Source: Rusavskia elegans
Taxonomy: Eukaryota; Ascomycota; Lecanoromycetes; Teloschistales; Teloschistaceae
Assembly: GCA_011316305.1 (NCBI GenBank)
Contig: SAUG01000045.1
Location: 1 to 64,000 of the forward strand
Direction of reading: 5' to 3'
DNA: 64,000 nt
Made by a program: the position numbers and the translations under genes
In this document: piece by piece, positions 23,829 to 36,201 of the stretch
Position numbering within the stretch: the first letter of the stretch is position 1
Layout of the letters: the number at the start of each line of letters is the position of its first letter
Notes under the pieces: generated by a model
The model's database searches: none
What the model was told of the DNA's origin: nothing
What the model saw: the letters and a program-made list of their open reading frames with translations, nothing else

Positions 23829-25393
23829 ATGCAAAAGTGCCGGACAACGGCCCTCGCCCAGCTCCTGCTCGACCAAATCCGCTTGATTTTCCTCAATATC
23901 GAGCTCAGGACGACCTCATCTCTGCGCATCAACATGCCCAAAACCTTGCCCAGCTCTTCCTTGGCCTTGAGAAGAATGTTTCGGCACAGCACGTTGAAGC
24001 TCTCAACATCACGCTGCAGGGGGAAATTCCTCTAGAGAGATTAGTCTCTGAAGGACACTTGCCGCCATCAACATGGCTCCAAGATCCATCCCTCGCTGCG
24101 GGATCCTCCGATAAGAAGCAGGACGACGCTGCATCGAATCAGAAAGCGCGGCAATCTGAGCATGAAAGCTTTTACCTTCGAGCAAAGGAGCTCCTGCAAG
24201 GCAATGACGAATGTTTCGACTCCCTTCCAGCAACACCTGGAGCACGACGTCCACCTCCTGTCAGACTATCCCATGCGAACAAATTCTACCAAAACCTCTT
24301 ACTTATGGCTGAATCCTGGGACACCAGCAAAGACAACTACACAACGAATGAAGATGGCGAAGAGATGTACACCGGCCGTCGATATGGCGCCGGCCATGAG
24401 ATGCCACCGCATTACCGCGAAGATACCGTAAGCGCCTTCGTCGAACTCTGCGTGTGGCCATTCATGTGCAACCTCCAAAATCCTTGGTCGTCTGTCAATC
24501 GCAAGTTGCAATTCCGGAAGCAATATTTCCCCATTCAAGGCATCACGTGCACCGTCTGCCGTAATCACACCGACCGGCAGAAAGCTAGGAAAGGCATCCT
24601 GGAAGGACCTCTGGTTGGTATCCATTGTTGGAACATAACGACATTCCGTACAGCAAGCGAGGCGAAGGGAGAAGGTAAAGAGGAAATCATGTCTCTCCTA
24701 TTCGAAGTCGGTGCCGCGCTACTGATAGCCCAGAAGCGAGCCAGGGAGGGGAAAGAGGAGGAAAAGCCTTGGCAAGACAGATTTTGGGCTCTTGCTGAGA
24801 GGCGGCATCTAGGGGAAATGGGGGGAGGCAGACAAGATTCAGAGACGAATGCAAGGGCACGAAGGGAGATCGAAGCGACGAAGTCCGGCGTCGAGCCCAT
24901 GGAAGACGTAGAGATGGAGAAGAAGGACAACGAGCCGGATGGCAGGGAATCAAAGAAAAGGAGAATCCAAGGCCCAAGGCAAGCGTACCTAGCCACCAAA
25001 CCACCCGAATCACAATGGGAGCCGAAAATAGAATATCGTTCCATCGGAAAGGAACCCGGTGCCGGTTTTGATGATGTATATTTCTCCCCTTTTTCCCTGC
25101 GAAGTTGCATCAACGTCGTGATAATAATAATCGGGAATATTTAGATCTACCTCATCTCCTCGCTCAATCACCACATCTCCATCGTCAACATCCGCATCGA
25201 TGACCGCTACCTCGATTTCATCACCCATGGCCCCGAGCAAGAGGGTTTCGACCCTTCGACGCAGGAATGGTGGGGTTTGCAGGTGAAGCGGTCGAAGTGG
25301 TTTGATCTTTTTGAGCCGCGGGATCGAGGCGAGGCGATGAGGGGTGTTTGGGGGATTATGCGATGGATGATGAGGGATGTTGAAAGTGGGTGA
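23829..25393 (+). CDS. Conserved-looking protein of unknown function, start exon not located
   Basis: Two exons are clear: about 23829..25075 and 25145..25393, with a 69-nt intron (GTATAT...ATTTAG), giving at least 498 residues. After splicing the C-terminus reads DDIYLISSLNHHISIVNIRI and ends with WWGLQVKRSKWFDLFEP and a Trp/Met-rich tail, far more protein-like than the unspliced read-through. The middle has a Cys pair (ITCTVCRNHTDRQKARKG) and a block EDTVSAFVELCVWPFMCNL. A Lys/Arg-rich stretch near residue 415 (ESKKRRIQGPRQ) could be a nuclear signal. No ATG exists early in this frame; CATTCAG just before 23829 looks like an acceptor, so a short upstream exon probably supplies the start. 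I do not recognise the family. Confidence 0.65.
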
Positions 25394-26120
25394 TGATGGT
25401 TGTGTGTGGTTGGATAGATGGATGTCATGGTTAATGTTGGATTTCGGTTTGAGGTTTTTGGAATAGAGTAGGGTTCCAGATTGGATGGTAAGAGATAGTT
25501 GGGGAATGCATGCTAGAGAAAATGGGCATCTTGGAGGCGATATAGCTGATAATGTATCCAGCCAGACTGCTGCCTGATGATGATGGATGTGAGCTGCCGG
25601 TGGAAATGGTCCCATGACATCTGACGACAGTTCTTGATATGAATGATTATGACTCGCCTCCACACTCTCAATAGTCTTCCGTCCCGCCCGTAATGCTCCT
25701 TTTCAGGTAATTTTCCTCACATGAACCTCTTCCAAACATCAACACCTCCTCTCTAGCATTGAGCACACATCCCAACCCCCTCCCTCCCCCTTCACCACCG
25801 CCCTAATCTATATCAGTCCAACAAATACCACACACCACCTCCCCATCTCAACATCAAGATAGAAAATCCATCAAAGATTTCCATATCCATACCACCCTCC
25901 CCTATCACCATATCCCATCACATCACATCACATCACAACCAACCTCCATCACCCATTTCCAACCAACGCTCAACATCCTTACTTCCATCCTCACTTCCCT
26001 GTGATTGCTGTAAGGATAAATCAGCAACACACGACGCATCGATGTTTTGGAGGCGATCGATCCCATTTTAAGTATACATGGATCTTATTGTATTCTAATA
26101 TATAAGAGTAATGGGAGGGG

Positions 26121-26142
26121 ATATCGATATCGATATCGATAT
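26121..26142. repeat. ATCGAT microsatellite
   Basis: Consecutive ATCGAT hexamers form a short self-complementary tract. Confidence 0.9.
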
Positions 26143-26180
26143 GGAATTTGGGATATTGAATGTGCGCTCTCTGGCCAGTT

Positions 26181-26213
26181 TCTTTTTCTTTTTCTTTTTC
26201 TTTTTTTCTTTTT
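26181..26213. repeat. CTTTTT microsatellite
   Basis: Five near-perfect copies of a CTTTTT unit, one with an extra T. Confidence 0.9.
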
Positions 26214-26465
26214 GGTTGCTATGGTGCTGAATCTACGTCTCCTTTTGGCCTAAAGGAATTATATTGGACGCTTGTTTCTGTGCATTTTGGGGGGGACGGG
26301 AGGATGGTGAGGGTGAGGTAAGATTGGTACGTGGGATATGTTGAATGGATGTTTTGAGGATGCGATAGAATAGAAAATGTGAGGAGCGGAGGGTGGCTGT
26401 CACGGAGGGGAATAGAGGGGATGCATGTAGTGTTCTGTCTGTTCGCCTGTCATAGGAGGTTTTTC

Positions 26466-26631
26466 AGCCTATTTGGTGAAGGTGGTCTTGTGCGTTGAAA
26501 GGCGACTTGGTGGATGAGGACGCGTGGAGGTAGAGGAAATTTGGGTCGAGGGGAACATTGATTATTAGAGGAAGTACACCTAGCCTACTTGATGAAGGTA
26601 ACCTTGTGTAATCGAAAGCCTACTTGGTGGA
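26466..26631. repeat. Imperfect 50-bp direct repeat, two copies
   Basis: Copies at 26466..26514 and 26582..26631 share AGCCTA-TTG-TGAAGGT, CTTGTG and ACTTGGTGGA and differ at about a dozen places, mostly transitions. The spacer is 67 bp. Both copies lie just left of the first inverted-repeat element. Confidence 0.75.
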
Positions 26632-26863
26632 CCATGCCCTTTGAAAGAAAAAAAAAGCATGTCGAGAAGATTTTCGGTTCAACATACTGACGCTTACTAC
26701 CTGCAGGCTTTCCAAAAAGATCAGATCGTCAGACTTCACATTATGAGGCGAAGATGACAACAAAGAAGACCAGCCGTACCAGGCATCGTTGGCCGCACTA
26801 TCGTTGTCTACCGCTGTCACTTGCGGTTGTCCGAAGGATGTGTCAGGGTTTAGTTGCTGCCTA

Positions 26864-27100
26864 TCCCTTCCGCTGCTAGAGTCTTCGATTCAGATTTCAG
26901 GGGCTCGGCGAGCAGAAAACCCCTGGAACTAAGCGTATCGTCTTATATAATATCCGATATGGCTGACAGTCGGGGTATCGGACACCTACTTCCGCTAAGT
27001 CGAAGGGATACTGAGAATATCCGAACGATTCTGCGTACGGCGAGAGGGAACGTTTTAGACGGGGTCTATTCCGCGAAGACCCAATGTAGCAGCGGAAGGA
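26864..27100. mobile_element. MITE-like inverted-repeat element, copy 1 (237 bp)
   Basis: The left end reads TCCCTTCCGCTGCTA and the right end is its near-perfect inverse (TAGCAGCGGAAGGA). The left flank is TA. An internal phrase at 26961 (GGCTGACAGTCGGGGTATCG) recurs in copy 2 at 27578, and CCGAAC-ATTCTGC follows in both. Termini plus shared interior show that these are two diverged copies of one non-autonomous DNA transposon. Superfamily is open; TA flanks would suit Tc1/mariner. Confidence 0.7.
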
Positions 27101-27500
27101 ATGAATAGTCATTCACGTCTTGTTTCAAGATAAATAGGATGCCAAATTTCTCACCAGCTGGATCTCTAGTCCTCGAAAGTCCATTGTTCCGTCATTGACG
27201 CTTTATCCAATCGTATGTAGTGACATTACCATAACCTCATCCATCTCAGCTTGAGTACTTGGCTTGATCGTGGGCTTTGGATCATCTATACCGAAATCTT
27301 TCTGATGTTCGTGTCGGTGGTCTGTGCCTTTTGGAGAATATGTGGACTCAGTGTACAATGATGGTTTTGAGCATTGGAGATTGGGTTGAAGATACCGGAA
27401 CGGAGCTCAATGCCCACGGTGGTGTGATGCAGCATGAGTTTTCGCGGACCGTGCAACGAACAGCCTCCTGCAATGGTCTTTGTTGGATCGTTGCCTAGGA

Positions 27501-27705
27501 TCCCTTCCGCTGCCAGGGTCGCCGTCTCCTCACGGCTCTCGACACTAAGCCTCATGCATTGGCAGGGCAACGGATTTGGCTGACAGTCGAGGTATCGAGT
27601 GATCAATCCACCAAGTTGATGTGTCCGAACAATTCTGCTCACCGCAAGCAGGGGTTATAGAGCGGAATATCACTTCGCGGCGACCCTTAGTAGCAGCGGA
27701 AGGGA
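27501..27705. mobile_element. MITE-like inverted-repeat element, copy 2 (205 bp)
   Basis: Ends are TCCCTTCCGCTGC and its exact inverse GCAGCGGAAGGGA, followed by TA on the right. GGGTCGCCG is also repeated inverted just inside the ends. It shares internal blocks with copy 1 but is 32 bp shorter. There is no coding capacity. Confidence 0.7.
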
Positions 27706-30700
27706 TATGATCCGATGGAAGAATAGGCTACGCCAATGGGCTCCATGTGAACGCGAAGTATTCGTCTTTTCTCTCTCTAACTTGCTGCAATCTGGATTAT
27801 TAATGATCTCTGTTATCTGCAGTTATGCATGCTGAAGAGCCTTGATGGTGCCCAAAGTCCATTCGATGAGGTGTGGAGAACCATTCTGGTGGATTGAGGA
27901 AGATGCTTTGGCTATGCTGTATCAACGAGCTGATGATCGAAGGTGTCTTTGATGGCTTGCATAAGGCACGCTTTGGCATTCGCGGAATTCTGTTGTGGCT
28001 TCATGATATTGTAACCCCTGCGGAAAACCGGATGCTTGGTCGCACCTCCCCCTGGCACAATCAAGAACAAAGATGGTAACAGCAAAGTTTGGCTATGCTG
28101 AATATATCCATCGGCAAGTGCCGCAATGGTATCCTGCGTCAATGATATCCATGCACCAAAAGGCAAAGTCATCGAGCCTTGCGGTGCCTGCTCCGTCTTG
28201 GAGTGAGGATGCTGTCCGCTACCGCTCTATGTTGCTCCCGTGACCTTAACAAGTGCCGCAGCAGCCCCGGAGACTGTTCGATGATGGAGCTTTATAAGGA
28301 CGTTGTCCTCTCGTAGGAACGAGTTGCGTCCCTCGGACATTAGAGCGTTGAGGTTCTGGTCAGTCTTAATCGTGCACTGGAGACTTGTATCACGTATAAC
28401 TGTTCCAAGGGGCCTACTCATGTTGGCTTACAGTGTGTTACTGAGCTCGCAGCACTCTTATTCCTACTTGAATAGACCGAGATCAGATCAAGAAGGACAC
28501 ATGATATGGCAAGGTCTACTCAGCAATGAGACGGATCTGATCTACCAGGAAAAGGATGCATAGATTTTGAAAAGTGAGAACCGGCAGACCCAATTGTTCC
28601 TTACCTATGGGCTCATAAAGGGGAATGACACAAAGACAATTTCTAGGTTTCGATGCCCTTGGTGTTTACCCTGGCATTGCATCAAACATACTTGACAGCC
28701 TGTCTTTCATTCCGCGTGTTAAAACATGTTCGCCGATGAGACTGGGAGGAACAATCGGTTTTCTCCATGCTTCGTATCAAGCTTCTGGAATTACGTCGCC
28801 GTCGCACGAGTTTCAAAGGATAGCCCCCAATAATGCAATGACTTGCATCTGCAGACGGCTAAGCAGTTGCGGCTCTGCATGCACTGCGGAAGCTGTATGA
28901 CATAGGTACATGCGTTTTCAGCGCGGCGTCAGCGGACCGAGGAGTGTTCCAGCGTTTGCAGACGTGAGATTGGGTTCATAATCAACGGAACAGAATGGCA
29001 AGCGGAATGAGACGCCTCGCCACTGGAAGGACGAAACGAGCGAGACAGGAGCCAGTCCCAATCTGAGCCATCAGGTGTCGATGAGAACGGCGGGGTCGAT
29101 GATCTCTGCGTCAGCGGCCGTTTTGTCCGCACTGGCCGTGCGTTGGCTGTTGATCTTCTCTAGTTGACCCCCTGGGACTGGATCGTGCTGGCCTGAGTGG
29201 ATCGGTGGTTGCCTCGGAGGCTTAGGAATCAAATAGGATCCGGCGCTTGTTCGAGAGCCAGCCAGCGAACAAACAAAAAAAAAACGACTCCATCATGTTC
29301 AACAATCAGATGCTGAACCTGATCGACCGAAGCTAGCCTTACCAAGCGCTCGTGATGACCTTCCACAAGATAGCGGGGCTGATACAACGTTTCCGTGGGC
29401 ATGGCGCAACGACGTGGTCCAGGCTGATTGGGTGGGTTGGATTCCGGCCTTGGGAATGAGGTGATTGTTCGTTGGTGCTGGGCCCAGCGATGAGGTTCAA
29501 CCCTCCAACTCCCCTTTACAGTGATCGGGAGTCCTCGGACCAGAGAGCCAAGGTGGAGGCGATGGGTGTAGGAACTTTGTAGGTAGGTTGGATTGGTGGT
29601 GGGATCGTCCAGCCCTCGAGTCTTCGGTGGCTGGATCTCTCCCAGAGGACAAGTCGGCGTTGGAAACTCAGATTAAGATACAAGCGACCGACTTGTGGTC
29701 TCACCTGGAACAGAACTTCGAGGCAAAGCTGGTGGAATAATAAAGGTCAACGATAACAGGAACCGAACACAACCCTTCTTTCGGCGAAAGGAAGCAACAA
29801 GTCCACCACCACCCCCGGCAAGCGGATCGCACTTGCATAAGTCTTCCGTTAGCGGATTGGGAGACCGGAATGACACCAATCACAGCATCTCTGTCAACGG
29901 CGCCTCCAGAGCATCGACGTAGGCTAGAAATCCTCATGACCTTCCATAGCAAACCGTCCCCTTCTTCGAGAAAGCCATTCAAGTGTGCAGGACCGACCTC
30001 GTTACCCCTTGCAGACCCAGACGATGACATCTGGAAGGCTGCAGCAAGGCGTAGTACCGTTGGCCAATCTTCACCCTTTATGGCAATCGTCCACATCGAG
30101 GCTGTTCAGTGTAACACACTGGCGACTGAGTCTGGAAAGAGCATGGTTGAAACGATGGAAGAAGAGCACGCCGTTGTCGGTCCCGGTTTCGGTATCCGTA
30201 CCGCATCCACACACACACCAAGCTCAAGCCACAAGGCAAGGACGATAGATGTTACACCGTGCCCATGGGAGTCTCCCAAGCCTTGCGGGGGGATGATCTG
30301 GATGCAAAGCGAGCTTATTCGAATAGCCGCTTCGGGACCATGCGATATTGACGAGGTCCACTTGGTGACGGCGACGAGGCTTCAGTGTGAGACAGTGAGA
30401 GACTGAGTCGCCCAGCTCGGTGGGTCCATGCAAGGAGAAACACACCCTTTCTTTCTCTCCTGTCCGTAACCATTCCGTGTGTAGATTGAATTATCCTCAT
30501 CCATCTTCTCTAGATCCCACGGTCGAAGCGGGTCCAACGGTCAATTCGATAAGTGTAGATCTCTTAACTCTGGGAACTTTAGTCATGGCATATCCGGCGC
30601 TTCTATCGTTTTCGGAGTGGTTTTCGTGATGCCCCAGCCTTCCGGTTCTGCTGCCAACACATGCCTCCACACCGCACACCAGCGTCCTATCAGCATCTGC

Positions 30701-33700
30701 CCAACACACCATCCACGGGGAACAAGCCCACGCTCGTCTGGGAGCCCCCTGGACTGATTTCCTCCGTTGTCTAACCTTTCTTTTCTCTTCGGTCGCATCA
30801 AAAAGTCAAATTTCTTAGTCATCCGTTCCTTTGGTAGAGCAAACACGTTGCCTTCTTATCGTGCTGTCAACTGTCAAGGACGTTTCAACCGCCGTGCCAC
30901 ATCCTCTCCCGTTCCCCCCGGATATCCTATGCGCCGCCTTCTCGATCTTCAAGCCAACAATGGGCATGTTGTAGATGGTGCTGTCTCATCGAAAACGATC
31001 ATGAATTGCCTGAGCGCCTACACCAATGCACTTCTTCCCTTGCAATCGCCATGTCCTCTTCCAGATCAGCAATTGATTTTTGGAGGGGCAACGATCGCGA
31101 TGCTGGGGAGCTCCAATCAATCCCGCCCCACCTATGAGGCTAAGGACCGTCCTCTTCGGCTGATATCCTTTTCCCTAGCTAGCTCCTGCCACTAACTCCC
31201 GGTTCTCCTCCCGAGAATTGTCCTTCTAGCATCCACCGCCTCGCCGCACTCCCATTCGTTCGTTCACAGCAGGGTCTTGGAGACAAAGATCTTGCAGCCT
31301 TTGCATGTTGTCAAGATTTGGCCTGGCTCGCGAGGCACATTCCAACACTATCTTTCCCCCTGTATCGCCGCCTGATTGCTTGCCCCTGTCAAGTAGATAG
31401 AAGCAGGCCAATGGCGAGCGGACATCTATCGATCTTCGTGACTTTAAGTCCACGTCCGGTAGTCTCGAACGGCGATTGGGCTGGAGGTGCAAGGGCCAGC
31501 GATTGGCTCTCTTGTCATCATACCTGGTCAGGGCTTCGTGCCATAGATGAAGGACAGGGGCAAAGACCCCTGCTCCCTGCCGGAATCGTTGGCGCTGGAT
31601 GGTTCCCATCGCTTGCCTGCGTCGTGCATTGCACTAACTAACGATTCCGCTGCAACCCAGACGCAAGCCGACGCTTGTAAGACAGATAGCTTGTTCCGGC
31701 ATAGGGTCCTTCTGCCCATTTTCACCTGACACTGGCAAGTGGTGTTGATCGTCTTCCGAGCAGTCTCTTCCGCCAGCCAATGTGTGGGAAGGTGTAAGCT
31801 CGGTCATACAGAGTTTACGGCTCCTATCAAGCCAGCCGTCTGGGGTTCCCCATTCCAATCAGTCGAGGAAGATGGCAGCGGTTGGCGACCCACAATTCGA
31901 GGGATGCTGAGCACGACTCGTACCTTGAACGTAATCGTCCATCCCAGTGGCCTCAAAGCTTGAATCGAGCGTGTCGTCCCCCCTGCGCGCCGTCCCGCAA
32001 TCTGCGAATTTGGCTTCCTGTAGAAAAGGGCCCGTTCTCCCGCGGCGCATCAGCTTTGCAGGTCCATCATCCAGTCCCATCGCTGAGAGATCTCTACCTT
32101 GTCTGTGCTGCCACGGCACTGCTTTGGTTCGACTTATTTTTACACATCCTCAAGGACCTTGCCCCGGGAGTGCTGCTGAAGGGGTCGCACGTCGTTGTCG
32201 GAACCAATTGGAGTGAAGCTGCAGTCTGCCCCATCCACCGTTCGTCTGCTCCCTCGACAAGAGCGCGGATAACGATAGACTACTCCATCTTGGACTCCAT
32301 ATCAGTCGAGAATCTGCACCGCTCTCACCATCTCGACATCTTTCCGGCCTTCACAGCAGCGAATCGAGCACCCGATCTGCCCTCTCCGAGCATTGCTTGT
32401 CGCCCGGCTCGCAGCAACCTATCAGCGTGAGCACAAGGCCTTCGGTGGAATTTCGCGCCAATTCCCGCGCTAAGAAGGAGCACCACCAACAACGCACATC
32501 ACTCACACCCAACCTCTTCAAGCCTCTCCCTCCTAACTCCACCTCCACCTGCCATTCTTTTTTTTTCAACCGTCCCCCCCCCCTTCCCCCCTTCACCACC
32601 AATCCGGCTTCGGTGCGACTCTCAGCACCTGTCGCAGCCGCCAGCCAGCCAGACTCTGCTGCGTATGTGCTGAGCAGTCGAGGGAAAGCGACCAGGTATG
32701 TACCTATATCGCTAGTATGCATCCCGCTTGCGCCTGGCTAATGTACGGATGAAGCTTGCAGACTGTCAACCTTTGAACCCCCATACAGCTATATCAATTC
32801 ATATTTGTCTCTGCCATTCAGCATGCGATGCTTCTAGTCCACGACACGCAACGACAGTAACGACCATTCACGACCGCCTTTTCTTCCAGGAAACGCCAGT
32901 ACCCGTTAGACCGTGCAGCTTCAGCCATTCCTCTCCTCTGCCCTCCTCGTCCTTTCTTTGACGGAGATCCGATCAAGCAGTATTCGTCTACAACCACCCG
33001 CGCCGATCTGTCCAGTATCCGCGCCAGCAAACCCATACACCGCGACTTCCTTTGACCCTCTGAAACGACCGTCACTCACACTGCCCTTTTGTCACTCTCA
33101 CATTCCACCGTCTTTTTCAATTGGTCTGGCAATCGGACTAGATCCTTACCACAGCATAGCGTAGCGTCCTGACTGACTCGAACATTACGGAACTGGATCC
33201 GAAATCCGACATCGTGTGATTGGCTCTATGCAAGCAAGTGACAATGTGCGACGGCAGCCCCAAAGCACTCGCTTGCCTCGTTGATCTTATTCGTCAGTGG
33301 AGAACTCGATCCAGGACCCGGTCGTTACCTAGCGCCCTCTGTGCCAAAGGGGGCAGCCTGAAGAGAGACCAAGATTCACTGCAGTGGGTCTTTGCACTGG
33401 GGACGACTTTTTCCAGATGCCTGGTCTTTCATGGCTCTGGCCATCCTGGTGAGACGTTGCGAATGAGTGGGCCACAAACGTGTGGGCCACAAGGCTGCAG
33501 AGTACTCATCTATTCTCCTACCAGTCCAACAATTTGATCTGCATCTACTTCGTGCCAACTCCCATACAAGATTCGTTTCCGACGTTGTTGCCAGGCTGTA
33601 ATCGGTTTTTCCCTTGATCGACAGCTGATATCTGAGTCTCCAACTACTTGAAGTCTCGAGGTTGTTGTGTTCCATTTGGCTCACAGAGCAATCTAGAAAA

Positions 33701-33773
33701 CCTTCAAATCGCCTCAGCAAATTGAGGGAACTTGTCCACCTCTTCCAGTGTCCGTCACATACCCACAAGCTAT
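27706..33773. other. Six-kilobase stretch without a confident gene
   Basis: Frames are short, overlap on both strands and mostly lack ATG starts. Two minus-strand frames with ATGs (28421..28227 and 28172..27912) read somewhat like protein but have no motif and no clear joining intron. The right part is the upstream region of the Zn2Cys6 gene. An undetected RNA gene or decayed gene cannot be excluded. Confidence 0.4.
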
Positions 33774-33845
33774 ATGTCGGTCGTCCACCAGAGAAACCTC
33801 CGATCAAACCGACGTGTTGGGCAACAAGTATCCAAATCAAACCTT

Positions 33846-34899
33846 ATGAAATTACCAAAGTTCAAGATAGAACGTCCAGCCGTCAAAAGAGAACGAGGCA
33901 GATCCAAAAGGCAGCGTGGAAGAGTTAGTGTCGCCTGCACACACTGCCGGAAACGCAAAATGAAGTGCGAACCTCTCGGCGCAAGCAACAATTTCGAGCC
34001 AGACCGAAACACCTGTGTGCAATGTACGATGAAAGGCGAGGAATGCTCCCGAAGCCAGAATCTAAGGGTCGGGTCGGTAGCACTAAGCTACTATCAGCGA
34101 AATAACTTTTTCAATCTACCCAACATACTCCCTCAACCACTGCCGGAGGATTATGGGTACTTTGAACCCGTCAGTCAGCAACATGATTCAGTCACGACAC
34201 AGCCTCAATTTCTTGCAGAGCCATCCTCATCGCCATCATCGCGGGCAACACTTGAGGTCGATGAACTGCTGGGATATCCCGGAATGAGCTGGTGGTCCCT
34301 CGCTACAGAGGAGCATTTTGAAAGGGAACCATATGTACGAGGAACCAATACAGTGAAACAGGAACAGACCGAGACCGAGACTGAGACTATCGGACTCGGT
34401 ATCTACATACCGGATACACAACCTCAATACCCTGATGTGGTTAAATCTTTGCCCAGTTCCATGCCTGCAAGGTTGGTGGAAGCCTCCTATTCACTATCCA
34501 GAGTCAACACTGACGCTGCCTAGCTGGTGTGATCCATATGAAAACTCTCACGTTGCTCACCAACCACTCACCGATTTCCAAGAGGGAGTCGATTATGCAC
34601 AACAATCATCCGAACATCCATTGGGAGGTCAGATGAGGACACCTTTCCTCGAGTGGCAAGCGACGGCAGATCCATTTTTACCACAATCTCACCTTAAAAC
34701 ATGGCATGGGACGAACGTCTTTGATCAGTCACTCAACTCGGGCTTTCATGATGGCGGATCACCTCAGGGTATTCACCAGACAGCATACGATGAACCACAA
34801 TGGTTTGACCATAGTCACACGAGCCACCTGAGCTTCGCGACATCGGAGGATAGCTGGGAACTTGAGGACCTCACGGATACGGGACTTTTTGGATGGTAA
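33846..34899 (+). CDS. Small Zn2Cys6 transcription factor
   Basis: The zinc cluster is C-X2-C-X6-C-X15-C-X2-C-X6-C (CTHCRKRKMKC, then CVQC and KGEEC), preceded by a basic arm (KRERGRSKRQRGR). The loop of 15 between Cys3 and Cys4 is long for the class. No fungal-specific TF middle domain follows; the rest is Gln/Ser/Glu-rich with a TETETE run and an acidic, aromatic C-terminus (EDSWELEDLTDTGLFGW) that could activate. A frame change requires an intron. The best choices are 34399..34501 (GTATCT, 316 residues) or 34456..34501 (335 residues), both using acceptor TATCCAG. ATGs at 33774 and 33846 are in frame; I chose 33846, just ahead of the basic arm. DNA-binding regulator is secure, target genes unknown. 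It has no recognisable biosynthetic cluster beside it. Confidence 0.8.
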
Positions 34900-36201
34900 C
34901 ATACGACTACGATGTGACCTGTATTGTTGGCCGGGAGCAGAGGATTGACGTTGACATAAGCTTTGGAATCCAACCGGATCAGGCTACGGTAGCGTTACCA
35001 TAGACACCATACTTCTGGCATTGCCAACTTTAGGGCGCAAACTCATGTTTTCTCACTCACCGTGCTCTTTGCATCCTGGCTTGATCATTCCACACCAAGA
35101 TTCTTCACCAAGAAAATCTCATGAGCGTGCATAAGTGGAGGGTTAACATCGCTGAGTTAATAATCTGATTTTGGCACCGACTGCGGCCGCCGTTGCTTGC
35201 TTTGGCCTTGATCTTTGACCTTCGTCTAGACGCCGACGCCGTACAGCTTTTTTAATCTTGGTTTGCCATATCCTACCAGACTATTCTAAGTATGGCCCAT
35301 AGCGTAAGCATGAATAATTCGTGTTGAGACACTCCTATGACAACTTAGGCAAGTCTCGCAACCGCCTACGCATGACGATCTTGTGCTATAATACAGACAC
35401 CAAATCATGAGGGTAGGCAATCAGTGCGTGGTTATATAATACGATGGACTCCAGCAAGCGCCTGTACTGATACGTACGGTGGTCAGTAACGGTACCAAAA
35501 GTCATGAGGGAATTCAACGCGAGACGAAAGATCCCCCCCTTTGTTTGTGCGAGAGCGAGTTCGTGCTGCGAGAAGCTCGAGCCGGAAGTCCTACTGAGCA
35601 AAGAGCGTCGTCAATGCCACGATGCGCTATTTTCTTTCACCTCGAGTCCTGGCCCGCTTTTCAGCTGTGATGGATACGGGAATCGATCATCCTTGCTCCT
35701 GGACTCTCTGGACGACAGAAGCCGCTAAGTTGCCTGGGCTTCGTGTCATCGCACGAATGACACAGTGGCATCGCTTCTACAACCCTCGATCGTCCTATGC
35801 CTGGTGTTCCTGTGCGGTGTCGATCACATTCAATAATTCTATGGCTTGATGTGAGACACCGCCTGCTCCTGCCCCGATGGCGGATTCTGTGTATTTGTCA
35901 ACTTCAAGTAACACAGCTATGCTTTCAGGGATCGGGCCACGGAGTAATTTGTGCTGTCATACAGGTAACAGGCCTCTTGACCAGCTTATAAAAGGCCATG
36001 TAATGTGAACAGAAATGCCCATTCAAAACCAGGCGTTGTTTGTCTGGTCTCCAAGCAGTCCATACCTCAATATTCCCACATCTCGTTGAACCAAGCACAA
36101 CATCTGTTCGTAAGATATGCAATCTTCTGACGGCTCTCTGGAATGACCGTAGCTACAGTTCCGCGCTTTCATACAGCCTTTCGGATTCCCAAACAAGAAC
36201 G
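34900..36201. other. Intergenic, no gene seen
   Basis: Only short frames without motifs. The right end is the promoter of the gene at 36202. Confidence 0.4.

Larger units (their letters stand above)
25394..26465. other. Non-coding stretch with microsatellites
   Basis: C/A-rich sequence with CATCA repeats near 25915-25940, then an ATCGAT tract and a CTTTTT tract (listed separately). No coding frame is convincing. Confidence 0.45.

Noticed and set aside
24565..25113. 182-codon frame antisense to the 23829 gene
   Set aside because: Shadow of the sense gene; Ser/Pro-rich as expected opposite a Glu/Arg/Lys-rich coding strand.
27912..28421. Two ATG-started minus-strand frames (86 and 64 codons)
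   Set aside because: Somewhat protein-like, but no motif and no convincing intron joins them; possibly remnants.
29870..30406. 178-codon forward frame
   Set aside because: Mixed composition without motif or splice context; likely chance.
31882..32430. 182-codon forward frame
   Set aside because: Starts at TTG and changes character along its length; no family resemblance.
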